DNA from: Thinopyrum elongatum
Lineage: Eukaryota > Streptophyta > Magnoliopsida > Poales > Poaceae
Reading direction: 5' to 3'
Assembly (NCBI GenBank): GCA_011799875.1
Contig: CM022299.1
Span: forward strand, 35,670,755-35,734,754
DNA: 64,000 bases
In this document: piece by piece, positions 48,319-61,735 of the stretch
Numbering within the stretch: the first letter of the stretch is position 1
Layout of the letters: every line of letters begins with the position of its first letter
Program-made: the position numbers and the translations under genes
The notes under the pieces: model-generated
The model's database searches: none
Seen by the model: the letters and a program-made list of their open reading frames with translations, nothing else
Told to the model about the DNA's origin: nothing

Positions 48319-51300
48319 TATATGACTTGCTTTTGAGCATTACTGCAGTAGCATTGTAGAACATTTTTGGGATCAATACCATTCACTACTTTGATATATG
48401 GTTGGATGTCAACTTGATTATTTTCGTTTATGAAAAATAGATATGCGTAACCATTTCAAAGTCCTCATTTCAGGGCATGAACTCTAGAATAGAGAGTGAA
48501 ATATGACAACAGTATGACAGCAAATAAGGCTACCTTAGCCGTGTTTCCCTGGCTGTGAGGGTTAAATAATATCTAGATGAGGTGCTCTGTAGTGCAAGGT
48601 GGAGACCACTGCAGCAAGCAAATGCTAATGATGGATAGCCCCCAATCTTTAATCAGGGGAACAACGGGATGATTCACTGACCCTAATTTTGTTTGTTGGC
48701 CATAAACTAGTAAGTAGGAAGTGAAAGATATGAAGGAAAACATATGCAGCTCACATTTGATTCCCTGCATGTTAGATCCAATATAGTTGTCATCAACAAG
48801 GAGAATTATAGCAGGTAAAATTGGTCGTTTACCTGCATCTGTGTTTGCAGGTTTTATTGAGTACATGTTAGATTCTTGGTGGCATAAACTAGTGATATTA
48901 GTGCTGCTGAACTTGTGTATTGTAATAAAAGACCATGTGCGTTGCTGCAAATTGCAGTCTGAGGAAAATATCTAGGATGCCTTGCCCTCCAACCGCCCAA
49001 GCTTCTTTCAGACAATTCCTCCTGGAATCAAAACATATTATTTTTTCAAAAGAAGTTGGTGTCTTATGGGATCCTAGTATTGGTCATCCTACAAGGTAGC
49101 CCGGAGCATGGAAGGAAAGGACAAGTAGATGAGGACTTTTGAAGTTATAGAAGCCAAAGTTTCTTTATAGAACTTGGCAACTTGCTCTACATTTTCTGGA
49201 TTTTGCTAGGTTCACCGCTAGCACGTGGTATGGGCTGGAATCAGTCCTAACCAACCAATAACTTCTACTCTTCTCTTTCCGTTCAAGCCTTATGCAGTAT
49301 AGAATGGATTATTACTTTTTACACAACATTTGTTTTTATTTGAAAAATTGGTCGCTTGATTGTAGTGTGCCTGGATTATTCGCTCCAGCTTGAATTATTA
49401 AATGTGTGATAGTTCTGTTTTCTCAATCATATCATATGAAAGGTTCATAGGATTTATTGTTGTATTTTCATGAAGTGGTGGTTATCAATTCAAATGAGAT
49501 AGTGTTTATTGCAGAAATTTATTGATACATTTTAATTGGAATTAAAAATGATGGATAGCTAGGAGGAACTAGGCATCAATTTAGACAATAGGCATCCACA
49601 TCTGATCAAGAGAAAATTCTTACTTTGGTGGTGGTGGTGTACACCCACACCTCCGGCCGATTGAATTCGATGTCGGTGCCTCCTGGCAGAAAAAAGGCTC
49701 AAAATTCTGACAAAAAAAAAATACCGCAGTAGATTTTCTATTTGGAGAACATATAGGACTGTTGTAGATATGACTCATAACAAGTTCAGTGTTCTGGATA
49801 GTACAGATCTGGCCTATACAAGAGTAGGATCTTTCTCAATTATGTCATGCATGGTGGTCATATTGGCGCACAACTTTCCTGTCTCGCATGATTGCTGTTC
49901 TGAAATGTGCATCATATTGTGTGATCTTACTTTTTTAGGAGATGTAGATGTTTCCTGCATTTGCAATGCTTTAACTTGTAGACTTGAAAAAAATCTAGCT
50001 ACAGTTGGAGATGTCAAATCAGGATCACATTAGTTGAAACTTCAATTTGGCATCGTAGTAGACATTCTTTGGACTGTAGCGCAACTGAAGACACTTATCT
50101 GCAGTAAACAAGAACTGTTTAGTGGTAGATTTGGTTCATTGATGTAATATTAAAATAAGATGCTAATTCATCGTCTGTTGAGAAACTGCAATCACATTTC
50201 TAACGTCATGTACAATAATTCAAGGGAAGTTCACTTTATTAATTTTTTGTTGGTAAACAGTCTTGAGCACATTGTATGCCGATAACTACGCGTGATCTTT
50301 TCTTGTCGGTAATAATTGGCTACTGGAGGGATTATATATTTATGAACCTGTTATCTGTTGACGCTTGTCTAGATATGTAGCACCGTTTACAAGATAGATC
50401 AACAGGGTAGCAAGAGAAGATTCCATGCATGTGAGGGTTCTTATCTAACACCTGCTAGTCTCTGCTAGAATCTAGGTGTAACTGGGAAGTATACAAACTC
50501 TAGGATCATCTTGATAATGTATTTTTATTTCGCTTCTGTACAGAATACGAGTTTGGGCTACAGATGTCAATGTCAAACAAAAGGTGGCTTTGTTGCATAA
50601 AACCGGGCTGTCAGTCTAACGGATCCAAAAGATGTATTATATGGTTCTTTGACTCTTGATTTGTTATAGATGGAGGCATGCTTAGAGAATAAAAAAGTAC
50701 AAGCTAGTACATACTTTATGGTCATGAATGCAATCAAGTATTTGCTCAACTTGGCTAACCTGAAACCATTAAAGTAAGCTGAAGCGCCATGACCTAAGCA
50801 TGGTTAAAACTGCAAAGTAAAAACATTAGACCAGAATAAAGCCACATCTTCGGTGACAGCTATGTAACCGCGACTTCTCCCTAAGCAACAACTACTGATT
50901 ATATATTGCAGATGGTATCAACTTCTTTATAGCAGCAGCTGCGACCTCCAAGCTCATGTTTTAGTTGAAAGGGATAGAAAGAGGGGAGCCAAGTTTAGGG
51001 GACAGGGTGGGCCTTTGTTTAGAAGTTGGAGAAAGACTTTGGAAAGAAGGGAGATAAGAAGGGAATTTCGGGTGAAAGAAGCTTTCGCGGATGGTGGAGG
51101 CGAGATTATGTTAGAAAAAAGATGCAGAATTCTGGCTTTCTCTGGGGTTAGTAGGATTTGGAGAGATTTCTTTCCAACCTGGTTGAAGAAAAAGTCCAAC
51201 TGAAAAGCTTTGCTGATTTGAACTCATGTAGACGACGCAGGAGGTGCGGGGCTCGATATATGCTAGTGCGCAACTAGTTTAGCGCTGTGAAAACGCACGG

Positions 51301-53520
51301 AAGAGAAGGGTGGGCGATCTTGGCGCACTAGTTCGTAGTTATTACAGTAAAGATTTCTAAAGGCATAGCATACCTGATCTTTTTGGACGCCACGGAAGTT
51401 TGCAGACTGAATATGCCTGCATCATGGTGCCTTGCTCCTTTTGGTCCCAAGTCAAGCATGATAGTACATGATAATTAGTTTAAATGGCTGATGTTTCTTT
51501 ATCTGTCATTCACTGATCCCATCTCCTTTGTTGATTAATCCCAGTTATGTTAGCATTACAACAAGTGGAAGCCTTTTCACTTGAGTAGACTTACAATAAT
51601 TGTAGCAGAATACCGATGTTTCATCACTTAAAATGATGTGAAACGTCGGGGGGGAAAAGCTGGCTGATTAGCAAGGTTTGGTAAGACATGTTTTTCGTTT
51701 GCTTAACGTCAGTGTGTTTTTCTCTGGGCAAAGCCATTCTTCTGCCTTTGGGTTTGTGTGTGGACCATGCATGGGGCTTAAACTTCAGCGGACAGGACAG
51801 ATATATTTCAAACGTCTTAAGCATAATTAGCTCAATTATTACTCTTAACCTTTTCTGCGACATTTTGATGTGATGGGGAGTGATGTGTTCCTTGTTTGTT
51901 GCAAGGAGATCTGGAGGGCATCTCAGATTACGTGTTGCAGGAAAATGTGGTGGTTAACCAAAATGTTAGATATGGTATTTCCAGTTTTATCCAACTCTGA
52001 CATCAACGGTGCATGGGTAAATGGTCAATTTGCTGATCCTTCCAGGGCCATGCAAGGTAAAACAAACCCAGCTTAATTACATCATCGCCCATGCATGCTT
52101 TGCTGTGTTTTCTCTTGGCTCATGATTGCTTTTACGAATGAAATCATTCTATGCTTTTGCGTTATGTTTTCTATAAATAGTTAGCTATGCATATTTTGGG
52201 ATGATTATTACTTCCACTAGAGAGGGTTGGTTGGTTGTAACTATTAGGATTGGAGATTGTTTACTAATATTATCTTCTTGGATCCCCTTGAAAACAGCCT
52301 TTTCCGTCCGAGTAAAAATTATCTTAGCTCCCATGAACTGTTGTAGATCGATCGGTTATGCGCTCGAGGACCATTCTATAGTCTATCCTTGCTTCCTTTT
52401 CCGTACACGACCGAGAATATATATACACACATACCGATTTATTTATTGCAACATATCTAGTGATATATTATTTGCATGTACCAAAAGCATGTTCTAGCAT
52501 ACGATTTTATATATATTTTGTGTGTGTGTGTGTGGCAAAGACATAATAATGGTCCGGGCGATGGATGGGATGGGACTCATCAAAAGCGAGGATTCTTTGC
52601 CGAGGTCATCCACCATCATGACAGGAAAGCTGGCCACACAAGGGAACAAAAATGGGCACATACCTACGCGCCTACGTACGTATACATACATTCCAAAACA
52701 CACTCTTTTGGATACATTATACACTCCAAAGGTAGGAGAATTTCATGGCTAGCTCCGCATGCAGTGCACTGACTGGTCCAGCTCGATCCCACATGCACGA
52801 GCTTCTCAACTTTAGTTTGTACTACACACAATAACTTAATCACGGCCATGCTGGCTAATTAAGTGTGGCACCCACTTATGTTAGCTCCTGCACATGGTCC
52901 CTATCTTGCCTCTTTCTACATTACACATCGATGTGTGTGTGTGTGGGGGGGGGGGGGGGGGGGGGGTGTGTGCATAATACACGCATATCTATGGTTATAT
53001 CCGTGCATATAGCAACAAAGAAGCATTCATTATTGTATTCCGTTGCCTCACCTCCACACAACACCACGGCGTTGCAACTGTAAACCATTGCATTACGTAC
53101 ATGTAAATTAAACTGGATGATTGAGCATCCTTCCTTCCTTCCTGCTCCATGAGACCGATCGATGACCACCATAGTTTAGAATGGCGCCCCTAGTACGTAG
53201 TTGTTGGCCACTTAGTTCTGGCTATGGCTAGTGACACATTAGTATAAACAATATCTTATCTTAGCCAGATATAGGTATAGCTAGGTAGTGTATATAGTAC
53301 TCTGATCATCTAGCTAGCTAGCTAGCTGAATAAAAATGTTTTGATCGGCTAGCTACGTGCATAATATATCTCGGCCGGAGTCCTATCATGCGCGCGCGTG
53401 TGTGCGTGTCGACGATCGTAATAAACCAAGCATGAGTCGCCCTGTCCAGTCCAGTCCAGGCGTAGTACGAGCATAAAATAGTGCAAGTGCAAGTGCAAGA
53501 TATGGAGCCCGGCCAAAGCA
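48319..53520. other. Long non-coding stretch upstream of the zinc-finger gene
   Basis: About 5.2 kb, AT-rich, with no gene or known transposon seen. It holds a (TG)n run at about 52519-52532, a (GT)n plus G22 tract at 52931-52970, and CTAGCTAGCTAGCTAG near 53311. It may contain distal regulatory sequence, but nothing specific can be supported. Confidence 0.5.
52931..52970. repeat. (GT)n and G22 tract
   Basis: GTGTGTGTGTGT runs into 22 G residues (52945-52966) and back to GTGTGTG. It could form a G-quadruplex and its length is unstable. Confidence 0.9.
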
Positions 53521-53827
53521 CAATCTAGAACTCAACAACGCTGTCTCTTGTGCTCCTGTTCACAACCACCACTGATCCCCTTCTTCCCCCCCTCTCTCTT
53601 TCTAACACACACATACACGCACTCTCTCTCTTCTAGCAGCGGTAGTACTTTGCATCTGTACAGTCCTTCTCTCTCTAAAGTGCATGGGGGATATAAATAA
53701 TATTAAGAGAGGAGGGAGGAGCCCCTGTAGATGCGTGTGTATGTATTCAAATCATACATGCAGAGTTCTTTCACCTATATCCACTGGGAGGACTACTGTG
53801 CTTGCCTGTGCCTCCGGCTCCAGGTGT

Positions 53828-53835
53828 TATATATA
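53828..53835 (+). promoter_or_regulatory. TATA box of the zinc-finger gene
   Basis: TATATATA 127 bases before the start codon, followed by C-rich sequence suitable for a start site near 53860. An alternative ATATAAATAA sits at about 53690. Confidence 0.55.
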
Positions 53836-53961
53836 CTGCCCCTCCCCACCTGACACAGCCACAGCCCATGCACATCCGGCTTTGACGGACAGCAGCATCT
53901 CCATCCCTTCTCTGCTCCGTCTCCTACTCTCTGCTCAATTCTCTCCTCCTCTAGTACGAGC

Positions 53962-54735
53962 ATGACAAGCCCCAGGCTGAAGCTCTTCGGCTTCCACTTC
54001 TCCTCGGCGGAGGAGAACCACACCACCATGGACACGGCCGAGCACGAGGCGGCCGAGCCGGAGAAGGGCGGCTCGGACTCCTCCTCCTCGTCTACCACCA
54101 CCACGACGGCCACGGCGGCGGCTGCGGCGGGTGGCGGGGGTGGCGAAGGGCGGAGGTACGAGTGCCAGTACTGCTGCCGCGAGTTCGCCAACTCGCAGGC
54201 TCTGGGCGGCCACCAGAACGCGCACAAGAAGGAGCGGCAGCAGCTCAAGCGCGCGCAGCTGCAGGCGGCCGCGGCCGCGGCAGGACGCGCGGCCGGGGGA
54301 GGCGCGCTCTACCCTCGCGGCGGCGGCATGAACCCCATGGTGTCCGCCTTCGCGCAGCCGCCGCACCTCCTCGGCGGCACCGGCGACGGCGGGACGGGGC
54401 CCACCAGCTGGGTCTACTTCTCCCCGCGCGCGGCCGCGGTGGCCGGCGGCGCCCAGGGCCAGCAGTTCCACGTCTCCCACGGCTGCGTCTTCCCGTCCGG
54501 CCGAGCCACCCCGGCCTCCGCCTCGCCGGCCGTGTTCTCCTACGCGCCGACGGCCTCCTCCGCAACGCAGGCCGCCGCGGCGCCCTACGTCGTGCAGGCC
54601 GACGTGGTGGACCACCACGGCCGGAGGCTCCACGCCGCCAGCTTCCCGAGATACCCCGGCATGGTGATGGCGCCGGAGCCCATGGCCGCCGCGCCCGAGG
54701 ACGCGCTGGGGCTGGACCTGCAGCTCAGCTTGTGA
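53962..54735 (+). CDS. Single C2H2 zinc-finger transcription factor with EAR motif (GIS/ZFP5/ZFP8-like)
   Basis: Intronless, 257 residues, nuclear by family. Near the N-terminus [11 protein letters not shown] (residues 5-15) matches the conserved KLFGF-type block of the GIS/ZFP5/ZFP6/ZFP8 group. Ser, Thr, Ala and Gly homopolymer runs follow (40-62). One zinc finger spans residues 66-88, C-X2-C-X12-H-X3-H, with the plant-specific QALGGH helix and a basic tail [11 protein letters not shown]. The C-terminus ends LDLQLSL, an EAR (LxLxL) repression motif. Arabidopsis members act in gibberellin- and cytokinin-linked trichome and root-hair development; the role of this grass gene is inferred only. 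The ATG at 53962 starts just before the conserved block; a second ATG at 54028 would lose it. GC content is very high compared with the flanks. Confidence 0.93.
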   Translation: MTSPRLKLFGFHFSSAEENHTTMDTAEHEAAEPEKGGSDSSSSSTTTTTATAAAAAGGGGGEGRRYECQYCCREFANSQALGGHQNAHKKERQQLKRAQLQAAAAAAGRAAGGGALYPRGGGMNPMVSAFAQPPHLLGGTGDGGTGPTSWVYFSPRAAAVAGGAQGQQFHVSHGCVFPSGRATPASASPAVFSYAPTASSATQAAAAPYVVQADVVDHHGRRLHAASFPRYPGMVMAPEPMAAAPEDALGLDLQLSL

Positions 54736-57700
54736 CGGCTCCGGTCGATCGAGAGCCGCGTACTGTTGCTCCGGTAAAAAAGACGGGATGAATTACCCAC
54801 CCACTACTACTAGTACCTGCATGCGTCCGAACTAAAGCTCGATCGATCGATCCTCGCTAGTACTACTAGGTAATTAAATTAGCTAGCGGTAGTAAGTAAA
54901 GTATAAGTAATTTTTAGCTTCCGGACTAGCTTTGGAGTGTTAAGCCGGCCGACCGCCTTGTAACCGAACCAACTCCCGTACGTTCTTGATATGATCCGAG
55001 ATCGATCGATGACGCCTTGTAAATTCTTGGTCAAATCCATTCATCCATCCGTCCATCTATCTCTGCCATTTGCAGTATTGATCAATATCACCCATTTTCT
55101 TGTTGATGTGTTAATCGCAATTAGTACGTCCATCGACGAGGACGTGTGTTTGATTTGTCAAGGATCCGTTTATTTAAAAAAAACTGTCAAGGAGAGTTCA
55201 AACAGACAAAAAAAAAATTCAAGGATGTTCACATGCATGACAATTACGCAAGTGTATTCTAAATGGGCATGCATATGCACATCCCTTTATAATCAAGGCG
55301 GCACGCACTTGGTGATAGGTGAGTGCACCATGAGTCAGTTCCCCTCTTGTTCCATTTTCATCATGCCACCTAATAAACTTTGTTTGCCCCCTTTTAATTA
55401 TATCTGGTTGCCCTAATTGACAATCTCCTATTTCGACATGCATGGCACTACCAATTAGCACTAATAATCTTACTTCCTCTAGAATTTAACCCAAGAGAAG
55501 GCCACTTTTGGTCGCAGTCGACAGTTACCCATATAGGCCATAGTACTAGCTAGCTCGCATGCACACACATGTACGCATGCAGGATTTACCTGCATATTTT
55601 ACAGACACGCATGCAAATGCATCACGAGCGAGCGAGCGAGTACGTGTGGGTGTGGGCGCATGGGTGATTGGACGCGGCACCGCACGCAAGGCGTTGAAGA
55701 GTGCACCACCAAAGCTATCGTGCGTGCATGGGTGATGGAACGAACCTTGTTCCGAGTGCATGCAAAAGGCGCCTGCGTGTGGCGGACCGTGCAGTACCTC
55801 TTCGCTCAAGGCCAAACCGGCCGTGCGATATCCACTGATCCCGCCACTGTTCGCCGTACCCTACGTGTCAACCCCACACCACCCCACTGTACATGCATAG
55901 GCAATTGGGCATGCTCCTCCATGCACGCCCAAATTTCCCTCTAATTCTTGGTTCTTGTGCTATTACGTGTAGTGCTCATCCGATGTGCAACTGTGCGTGC
56001 ATGTGGCCGAGGCAACAGGAGTCCACGCACGCATATGCGCTGGCTAATTTTTCTACTTATGGCAACTTAGTGAGGAGCGAAAGGACACTAGGTGCTTGTG
56101 CTGCTGGTGCGGTAATCAAACACAAACACAAACACAGTGGCTGAGAACAGCAATTCCGGAGATTTCTTTTTATGGTAATGTCTGGCGAACCCCATTGCAT
56201 AGAGATTCTCAGGGGCCCCACGCCCCTCGGGCCCGGTCCGAATGGGCCACGTAGGCAAACCACGTTTCGGGCTCTCATTCGGTGGCCGCGGCCACTGGCG
56301 GCTCGACACATGTCCCGCGGTCCGTGGCCTCCCACTGGCCGCCTCGACGACAGCAGCCACGACCTGGCCACGTACAAAAGGCACGCATGGCGGCCAATAG
56401 GATCAGGTTGTGCTTTACGCTAGGGTTTTGTTTACTGCATGTGATCAGTACAGCAGCAGTAGTAGTAGTACTAATGGCTAATTGCTATCTCTTGTTAATT
56501 GGTAGGCGTCCCTAGGACCTAAACTAGGATTAATTAGTCAACATGTGCACAGTGGCAGCAAGGAGGAGGAGGTGGATGATGATAGATCATCCTAAGATTC
56601 GTATCGCTTATATTAAGCGGGGGGTTACCCGCCTTTCGCGCCCACCAGCTGTCATGCGCGGTCGCACCGGCCCCCGCTTTTCCTTCTGCTCTCCCCCTTT
56701 TCTCCCGCCCCTGAGACCGTATTATAAGGCACGATTGTCGGTGTTGTTCTGTGTGTATATGGTTATATTATCGGCGGTTACATGCGCATAAGCCGGTGGG
56801 GGCTACAGTTTTTGTACTCACTGGGGTCCGCTGGTAAGTGTCTGCAGTAAAATTTGCATACTAAACACTTGCCGCGTGTACATATATGCCATGTGTAGTT
56901 ATTGATTTATCAAATTGACAATTCACATCATGTAGAGATTAGGTCGGTCAAGGTGGATTAGTCTCTTTAAATTAACCATGGGTTTTAGCTTTACTTGAAG
57001 CTATTTGATAAAATGGTGATAGATTGTATAATGCCGATTACACGTCATTGGGGAGTAGCTTTACTTTGCGAAGCATGATGAAGCGTCATTACATATAAAC
57101 TAATCTACATCGACTGCTATAATTGTACGGGAGACGCATGTACAAAGGTTTTCATAGGATGTCTCCAGACAGGCAACTAGCTTAGTTTAATGTACGACCC
57201 TAATTAATCAATATAAATATGCGGATATATTAGTTTACGCGCCAACGCCAGCTCAATCTACTTGACAAATCTATAGCTGACAAAACATCAACATATATCT
57301 GACCTCGCTCAATCTCTCTGGGTTAATTTGGTTGTCCTGATTAGTGACCAGATCAAATTGCCAGCTTAATTGAGATGCCATCATCTCTCAACTTGGCCAT
57401 TAATTTTGCATGCTGTGAGACTGACGATTTAGGGTTGCATCATCTTGGGATCTTGTGTTGCTCGTGGGATTACTTAATTGGTGGCCCAAGTACACGTAGG
57501 TATTGAGTCTTTTGGTAAAAGGACAAGAAGCAGGTGACGCGTATATGGCCCCTCTCTACTCTCTAGTGCGCATATCAAAATCCTTTACATTTAGACCAGG
57601 CAAGTTAATCACACTTTAGTCTAGGCGGCCATTTATGTTTGTGTTTGTTTGGTGACTGGAATTAGTGGTAAGCTGACTAGGGTACTTGAATATATGTGGA

Positions 57701-58853
57701 TTAGGAAGAAATTTCTAGCTAAGAAGCTAGCTAGCTGAAAGGGCTGTCCACTTAATTAGCTTGTTTTGAATTACTAAAAGTACATCAACTGGTTGCCTTC
57801 TAGAATATAGGATACTAATCGGCAACTTCTTAGGGTTCAAGTTTTGCCAAATTCTTGTAGTGGTTGATGTGATGGGGAAGGTGATGTAAAGCTAGAAATA
57901 CTGATAAACAAACAGATGAATATATAAGTTGCATCGGTAGGTGTCTATCCTGATATCAACTCGGGTACTTGTCCTTTTCTTGTCCCGATTTCCTGAGGCA
58001 ATTGTAATCTTTGCAGCATTGAATAATTAAGCACCCAAAGAGTATCATGTAGTCCACATGTAGGGGCTATGCTTGAGTTGGAACCGAATATGATTCTCTC
58101 GCAATTATACTATAAGAATCTTTGCACATCGGTCTGCATATTCACCAGGGTGCTTACTTCTTAAGTGTATGCTAGAGTTATTGGCCAGCTTTTTGTTTAT
58201 GCTTAACAAATATTCGGTGGCTTAATTGTGTTTATTGCTTGCGGGTTTTTAAGAATTTATTAAAAACATGTAATTGTGGTCCAGTGAGTTGTTTTGGCCG
58301 GTCCAAGATATTTATGCTAATTGATTGTTTCCACTCTGAAAGCATGTGTACTGGCTTCATTAGTTTGGCATGTATTGCCACCTTGAGTTAGCACTCCTTG
58401 TCGAGACAACTTGCAATGCACGTGACCAGAAAGAGGCTGCGATCACTTTCCTAGATGCAGAAATGAACCACCTGGTACTATTTATATTAAGTTTTTGCAA
58501 TCACTTTTGACATGGCTGTCATACATTAACTCCACTTTGGTACTAAGACATTCCTTTGTGAACCGGGACACTCAAAGAGTTCGATTCTTTTTGGACTATG
58601 CATTGTCTTGTACTATCATCTACTTTTGTTTGGACATAATTGCGGAAATGGCTAAGGTAGGTCATGGCCACTTATTCTTGGGTTAGTGTTCACACACACC
58701 ATCAATTTTAGCAATCTCATAATAATACTTAGGCAGTTGCAAAGTTGAGCACTAATTAATTAATACTATTGCAAACTAATGTGTCAATAGTTGGATTATG
58801 GCCGCATAGTTTGATAATTCTGTGTCGTCATAGTAACCAACCACACAGGGGTG

Positions 58854-58871
58854 CATATATATATATATATG
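58854..58871. repeat. (AT)n microsatellite
   Basis: About nine AT dinucleotides in an otherwise mixed sequence. Confidence 0.85.
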
Positions 58872-60871
58872 TATAGTTCAGAGAGGTCAATAATTGATCA
58901 CTACAGGGTAGAGAACATTGTTTATATTTACTCAAAAGTGGCCACCACTTTTGAAAGAAGGAGACAGAACAAACTGAATGACCACCAAGCGGACATTTGC
59001 CCCAAAGGTTTCCTTGAACCATACTTTGTTAAGTAGGACACCCAACCACATTAGAAGCAATGAGCTGATGAACCATCATATTTCCCAACAAACTGCCTAT
59101 GCTGATACCCTTACCACAAGGCATCTAGAATAATTATTATTTTGCACCCCCTAGGAGTAAAGGCTAAAGAACTAACGCTAGCTAGAAGAATAAATAAAAA
59201 ACTTTGGCCTGCTGAGGCTCCCCATGTGAGTCACCATCACCAAGATGTCCCAACTACAAACAAGATCTCAAAAGGGGAGATTTGAAAACACTTTTGCCAT
59301 GATCTCACTCGAGTCCCTTGATGTAGTTTTATGTCAAGAAACCTTATCCTAAATGGGACGTGATTAGATTGTGGGTCCTAGCCGGCCTCTTGTTGTTTTC
59401 TTCTAGCTAGGGTTCCTCAACTTGATTATTATGCGCCGAAAGATGGCAGCTTGTGTGTGGTTTTGGACGACTCAAATATGCTAGTATAAATTAATTGTGT
59501 GTTTGTATATTTATGTGGTGTTGGAGCATATCCCAATTTTGGGCAAGCATCTGAGTTGTCATGCATCCTCTAGTGGAGCCTCGCTTGGACGATTAATTAA
59601 GAAAACACATCAGTATGTGGTGGCCCTAAAGACCTAAAGGCATGGAATAATCGCTGTTGTTAACTTAAGAGAATTGGTGTGCATGCAACAGTAACTTATA
59701 GTAGAACACAAGAATTCCATGTCAAATTCTTTCCTCAGGCCCTGAGGAGCTGAATTGTGTTAGAACAGTAAAGACAAGTCATGGATCTCAAGACATCTAA
59801 TAGTGCACTAGCTAGAGGATATGGATGGATTTCCATTAGAGAAAGGAAACCAACTTTGCTTCATGCTGAGGAGTTGATCAGTCCCCCTCTTTTAGGGGTC
59901 CCAATTGAGCTACTAGCACACATAGTCCCCATGGATAGCTAGCTTGTCTAGAAGGGAAGCAATGGAGTCAATGTCTTGTCTCCCTTTGGCATCATGTCAA
60001 AGACCTTAGGGCATCATCATGTTGTACTTAAGTACCCTCCTACTCCCTCCCTCCCTCCCTCTTTTCATGGTGGTGTAGGGGTGCCCCACCCCACCCTCCC
60101 CTCCTCTCCTCCCCTGTGGTGTTGGTGTTGGTGTAGGTGTGCATGGCACCAAGCCACCAACCAGTCAGAATTCAACAGGTAGTGCCAAGGTTTTAGTAGC
60201 CCTAGGAGTGAGCGCCATGATTAGAAGGAAGATGCCATGCTTAGGCTGACACATACACACACACATATATTGACATGCGAAATGAAAAAGCGCATGCCCC
60301 CTTGGTGGACTTCTGATCATTTGGTCTGATGAAAGAAAGCCCGCCCGCTTTATTGGTATCTGTACTTTGCATCCTGTCACTTGCCCCGTTTTTCTGGTAC
60401 CGCTACATGCATGCCCCCGTTCCTCCCCCCTTTCCCACAATGGCTCAGCTCAGCTCGGCACAAGTGGTGGGTTTTGTGCTGTGTGATTGGCTGCAGGGAG
60501 TACTTGATGCATGAATGGTCACCCATCTGATACAACATCCTTTTCCCTTTCCCTGCTCACTGAATTGATCGGCATGTTGTTGTAGCATTTCACTTTCACA
60601 TTAACATTCACACCCTGTAAAAATACTACACTTGGTTGATTTTGCTGGTGATGTGCCAGGTGTGAAGCTTGACCTACTTTCAGTTGGCTAAGCACTCTGA
60701 GGCTGCAGGCAGTGCACTCGACCCAGCTGGCACATCCAGGATTTCACTAATTTATCTGCACTGACTGCCTTATGATCACAATTTTAACAGACCTATGGCA
60801 GATAATTAACCTGCCTAGCTAGGCTTCAGATCTTCAGGCTTGCTTAATGTAGCGCATACATGGTTAATTAG

Positions 60872-61070
60872 TAGTGCTCTAGTTGTGTGGCTTAATCACT
60901 CACTCATCAGATGGGTCCAAGCTAACTGTAGCTAGCTAGGTCTCTGCTCTGCTCATTAAGCCACAAAGGAAGTACATTAGTGCTCTAGTTTTGAGGCTTA
61001 ATCACTCTCGGATGGGTCCAACTAACTGTAGCTTAGGTAGCTTGGCTCACTGAGCCCCAAAGGCATCATC
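60872..61070. repeat. 106-bp tandem duplication
   Basis: Two adjacent diverged copies starting TAGTGCTCTAG at 60872 and 60978. Each contains GGCTTAATCACTC, GATGGGTCCAA, CTAACTGTAGCT and a closing GAGCC/AAGCCxCAAAGG. Copy 2 is shorter by small deletions. Confidence 0.8.
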
Positions 61071-61697
61071 TTCTTATTGAGATGCTTTCTACCGTACGGA
61101 GAGCTACATATCTACGCGTTGTATAATGTCACTTGTGGAGTAAGTGACAATGCTAAGTTAGCAGTACTACCAGCTAGCTAGTGTGCTGTTGATTACCACT
61201 GCTTGCATGTGTAAGCTAGCTAGCCATAGGTTTGTTAGTCGTGGCTCGCAGTCATGAGGCGTCAAGTTAATTCAACTCTGAAGACTCTAAAGCGCTTGTC
61301 GGGGCTAGCTAGGTAAGTACTAGCCGCTGCTAGGCATCAACCCGTCGGCCCATCAGCTGGGTGATTGAGTTACTTGCAAGGCAGAGGCGGAGGCGGAAGA
61401 GGAGGAAGAGTGGGATCGTTGGATCGATCGGGGTGACGCGAGAAAGTAAGGGAGGAATCGCCGGGAGGTCGATGCTGCACCAGCACGAGCGGCAACAGTG
61501 AGATCGAAAGGTGAAAAGAAGAAGGTTGAGAGAAGGATTGAGGTGACGAGGAATCAGCTGTCGGTCGTGTTTGATTCCATCCAGATCCAGTGGTGGTGTG
61601 TGCTCACTCTGTGATGGTGCGTGTTCACTGATCGATCGGGCGCCTGCACTGTGGTACAAGAATACAAGATGCAGGAGACGTTAGAAACTACCTGAGT

Positions 61698-61735
61698 TAC
61701 CTCCGTTTCGAAATAAGTGTCGTGATTTTAATTTT
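61698..61735. mobile_element. One arm of a Stowaway-type MITE
   Basis: TACCTCCGTTTCGAAATAAG followed by TGTCGTGATTTTA matches the usual arm of a Triticeae Stowaway element. The second arm is not found nearby, so this is a remnant. TTTCGTGATTTTAGTTG recurs at about 61748 and 61841. Confidence 0.6.

Larger units (their letters stand above)
54736..61690. other. Long non-coding stretch downstream of the zinc-finger gene
   Basis: About 7 kb with no gene or classified transposon seen. The first 300 bases include TCGATCGATCGATC and should hold the 3' untranslated region. Other structures are GAGCGAGCGAGCGAG near 55626, a GC-rich segment at 56200-56400 with CCACGTA and CCACGTT motifs, an (AT)n run at 58855-58870, CCCTCCCTCCCT near 60050 and the 106-bp duplication at 60872. 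Open frames here look like chance. Confidence 0.5.

Noticed and set aside
50950..51203. Possible coding stretch (FRSWRKTLERREIRREFRVK on the plus strand)
   Set aside because: Short, with no recognisable domain, no splice context and no neighbouring exon; the overlapping minus frame is equally open.
53935..54633. Long antisense open frame over the zinc-finger gene
   Set aside because: GC-rich coding DNA commonly leaves the opposite strand open; the sense frame has the zinc finger and EAR motif, the antisense has no motif.
56172..56423. GC-rich open frames on both strands
   Set aside because: Three overlapping frames on two strands with no motif; explained by base composition. The G-box-like CCACGTA motifs there are too short to call a promoter.
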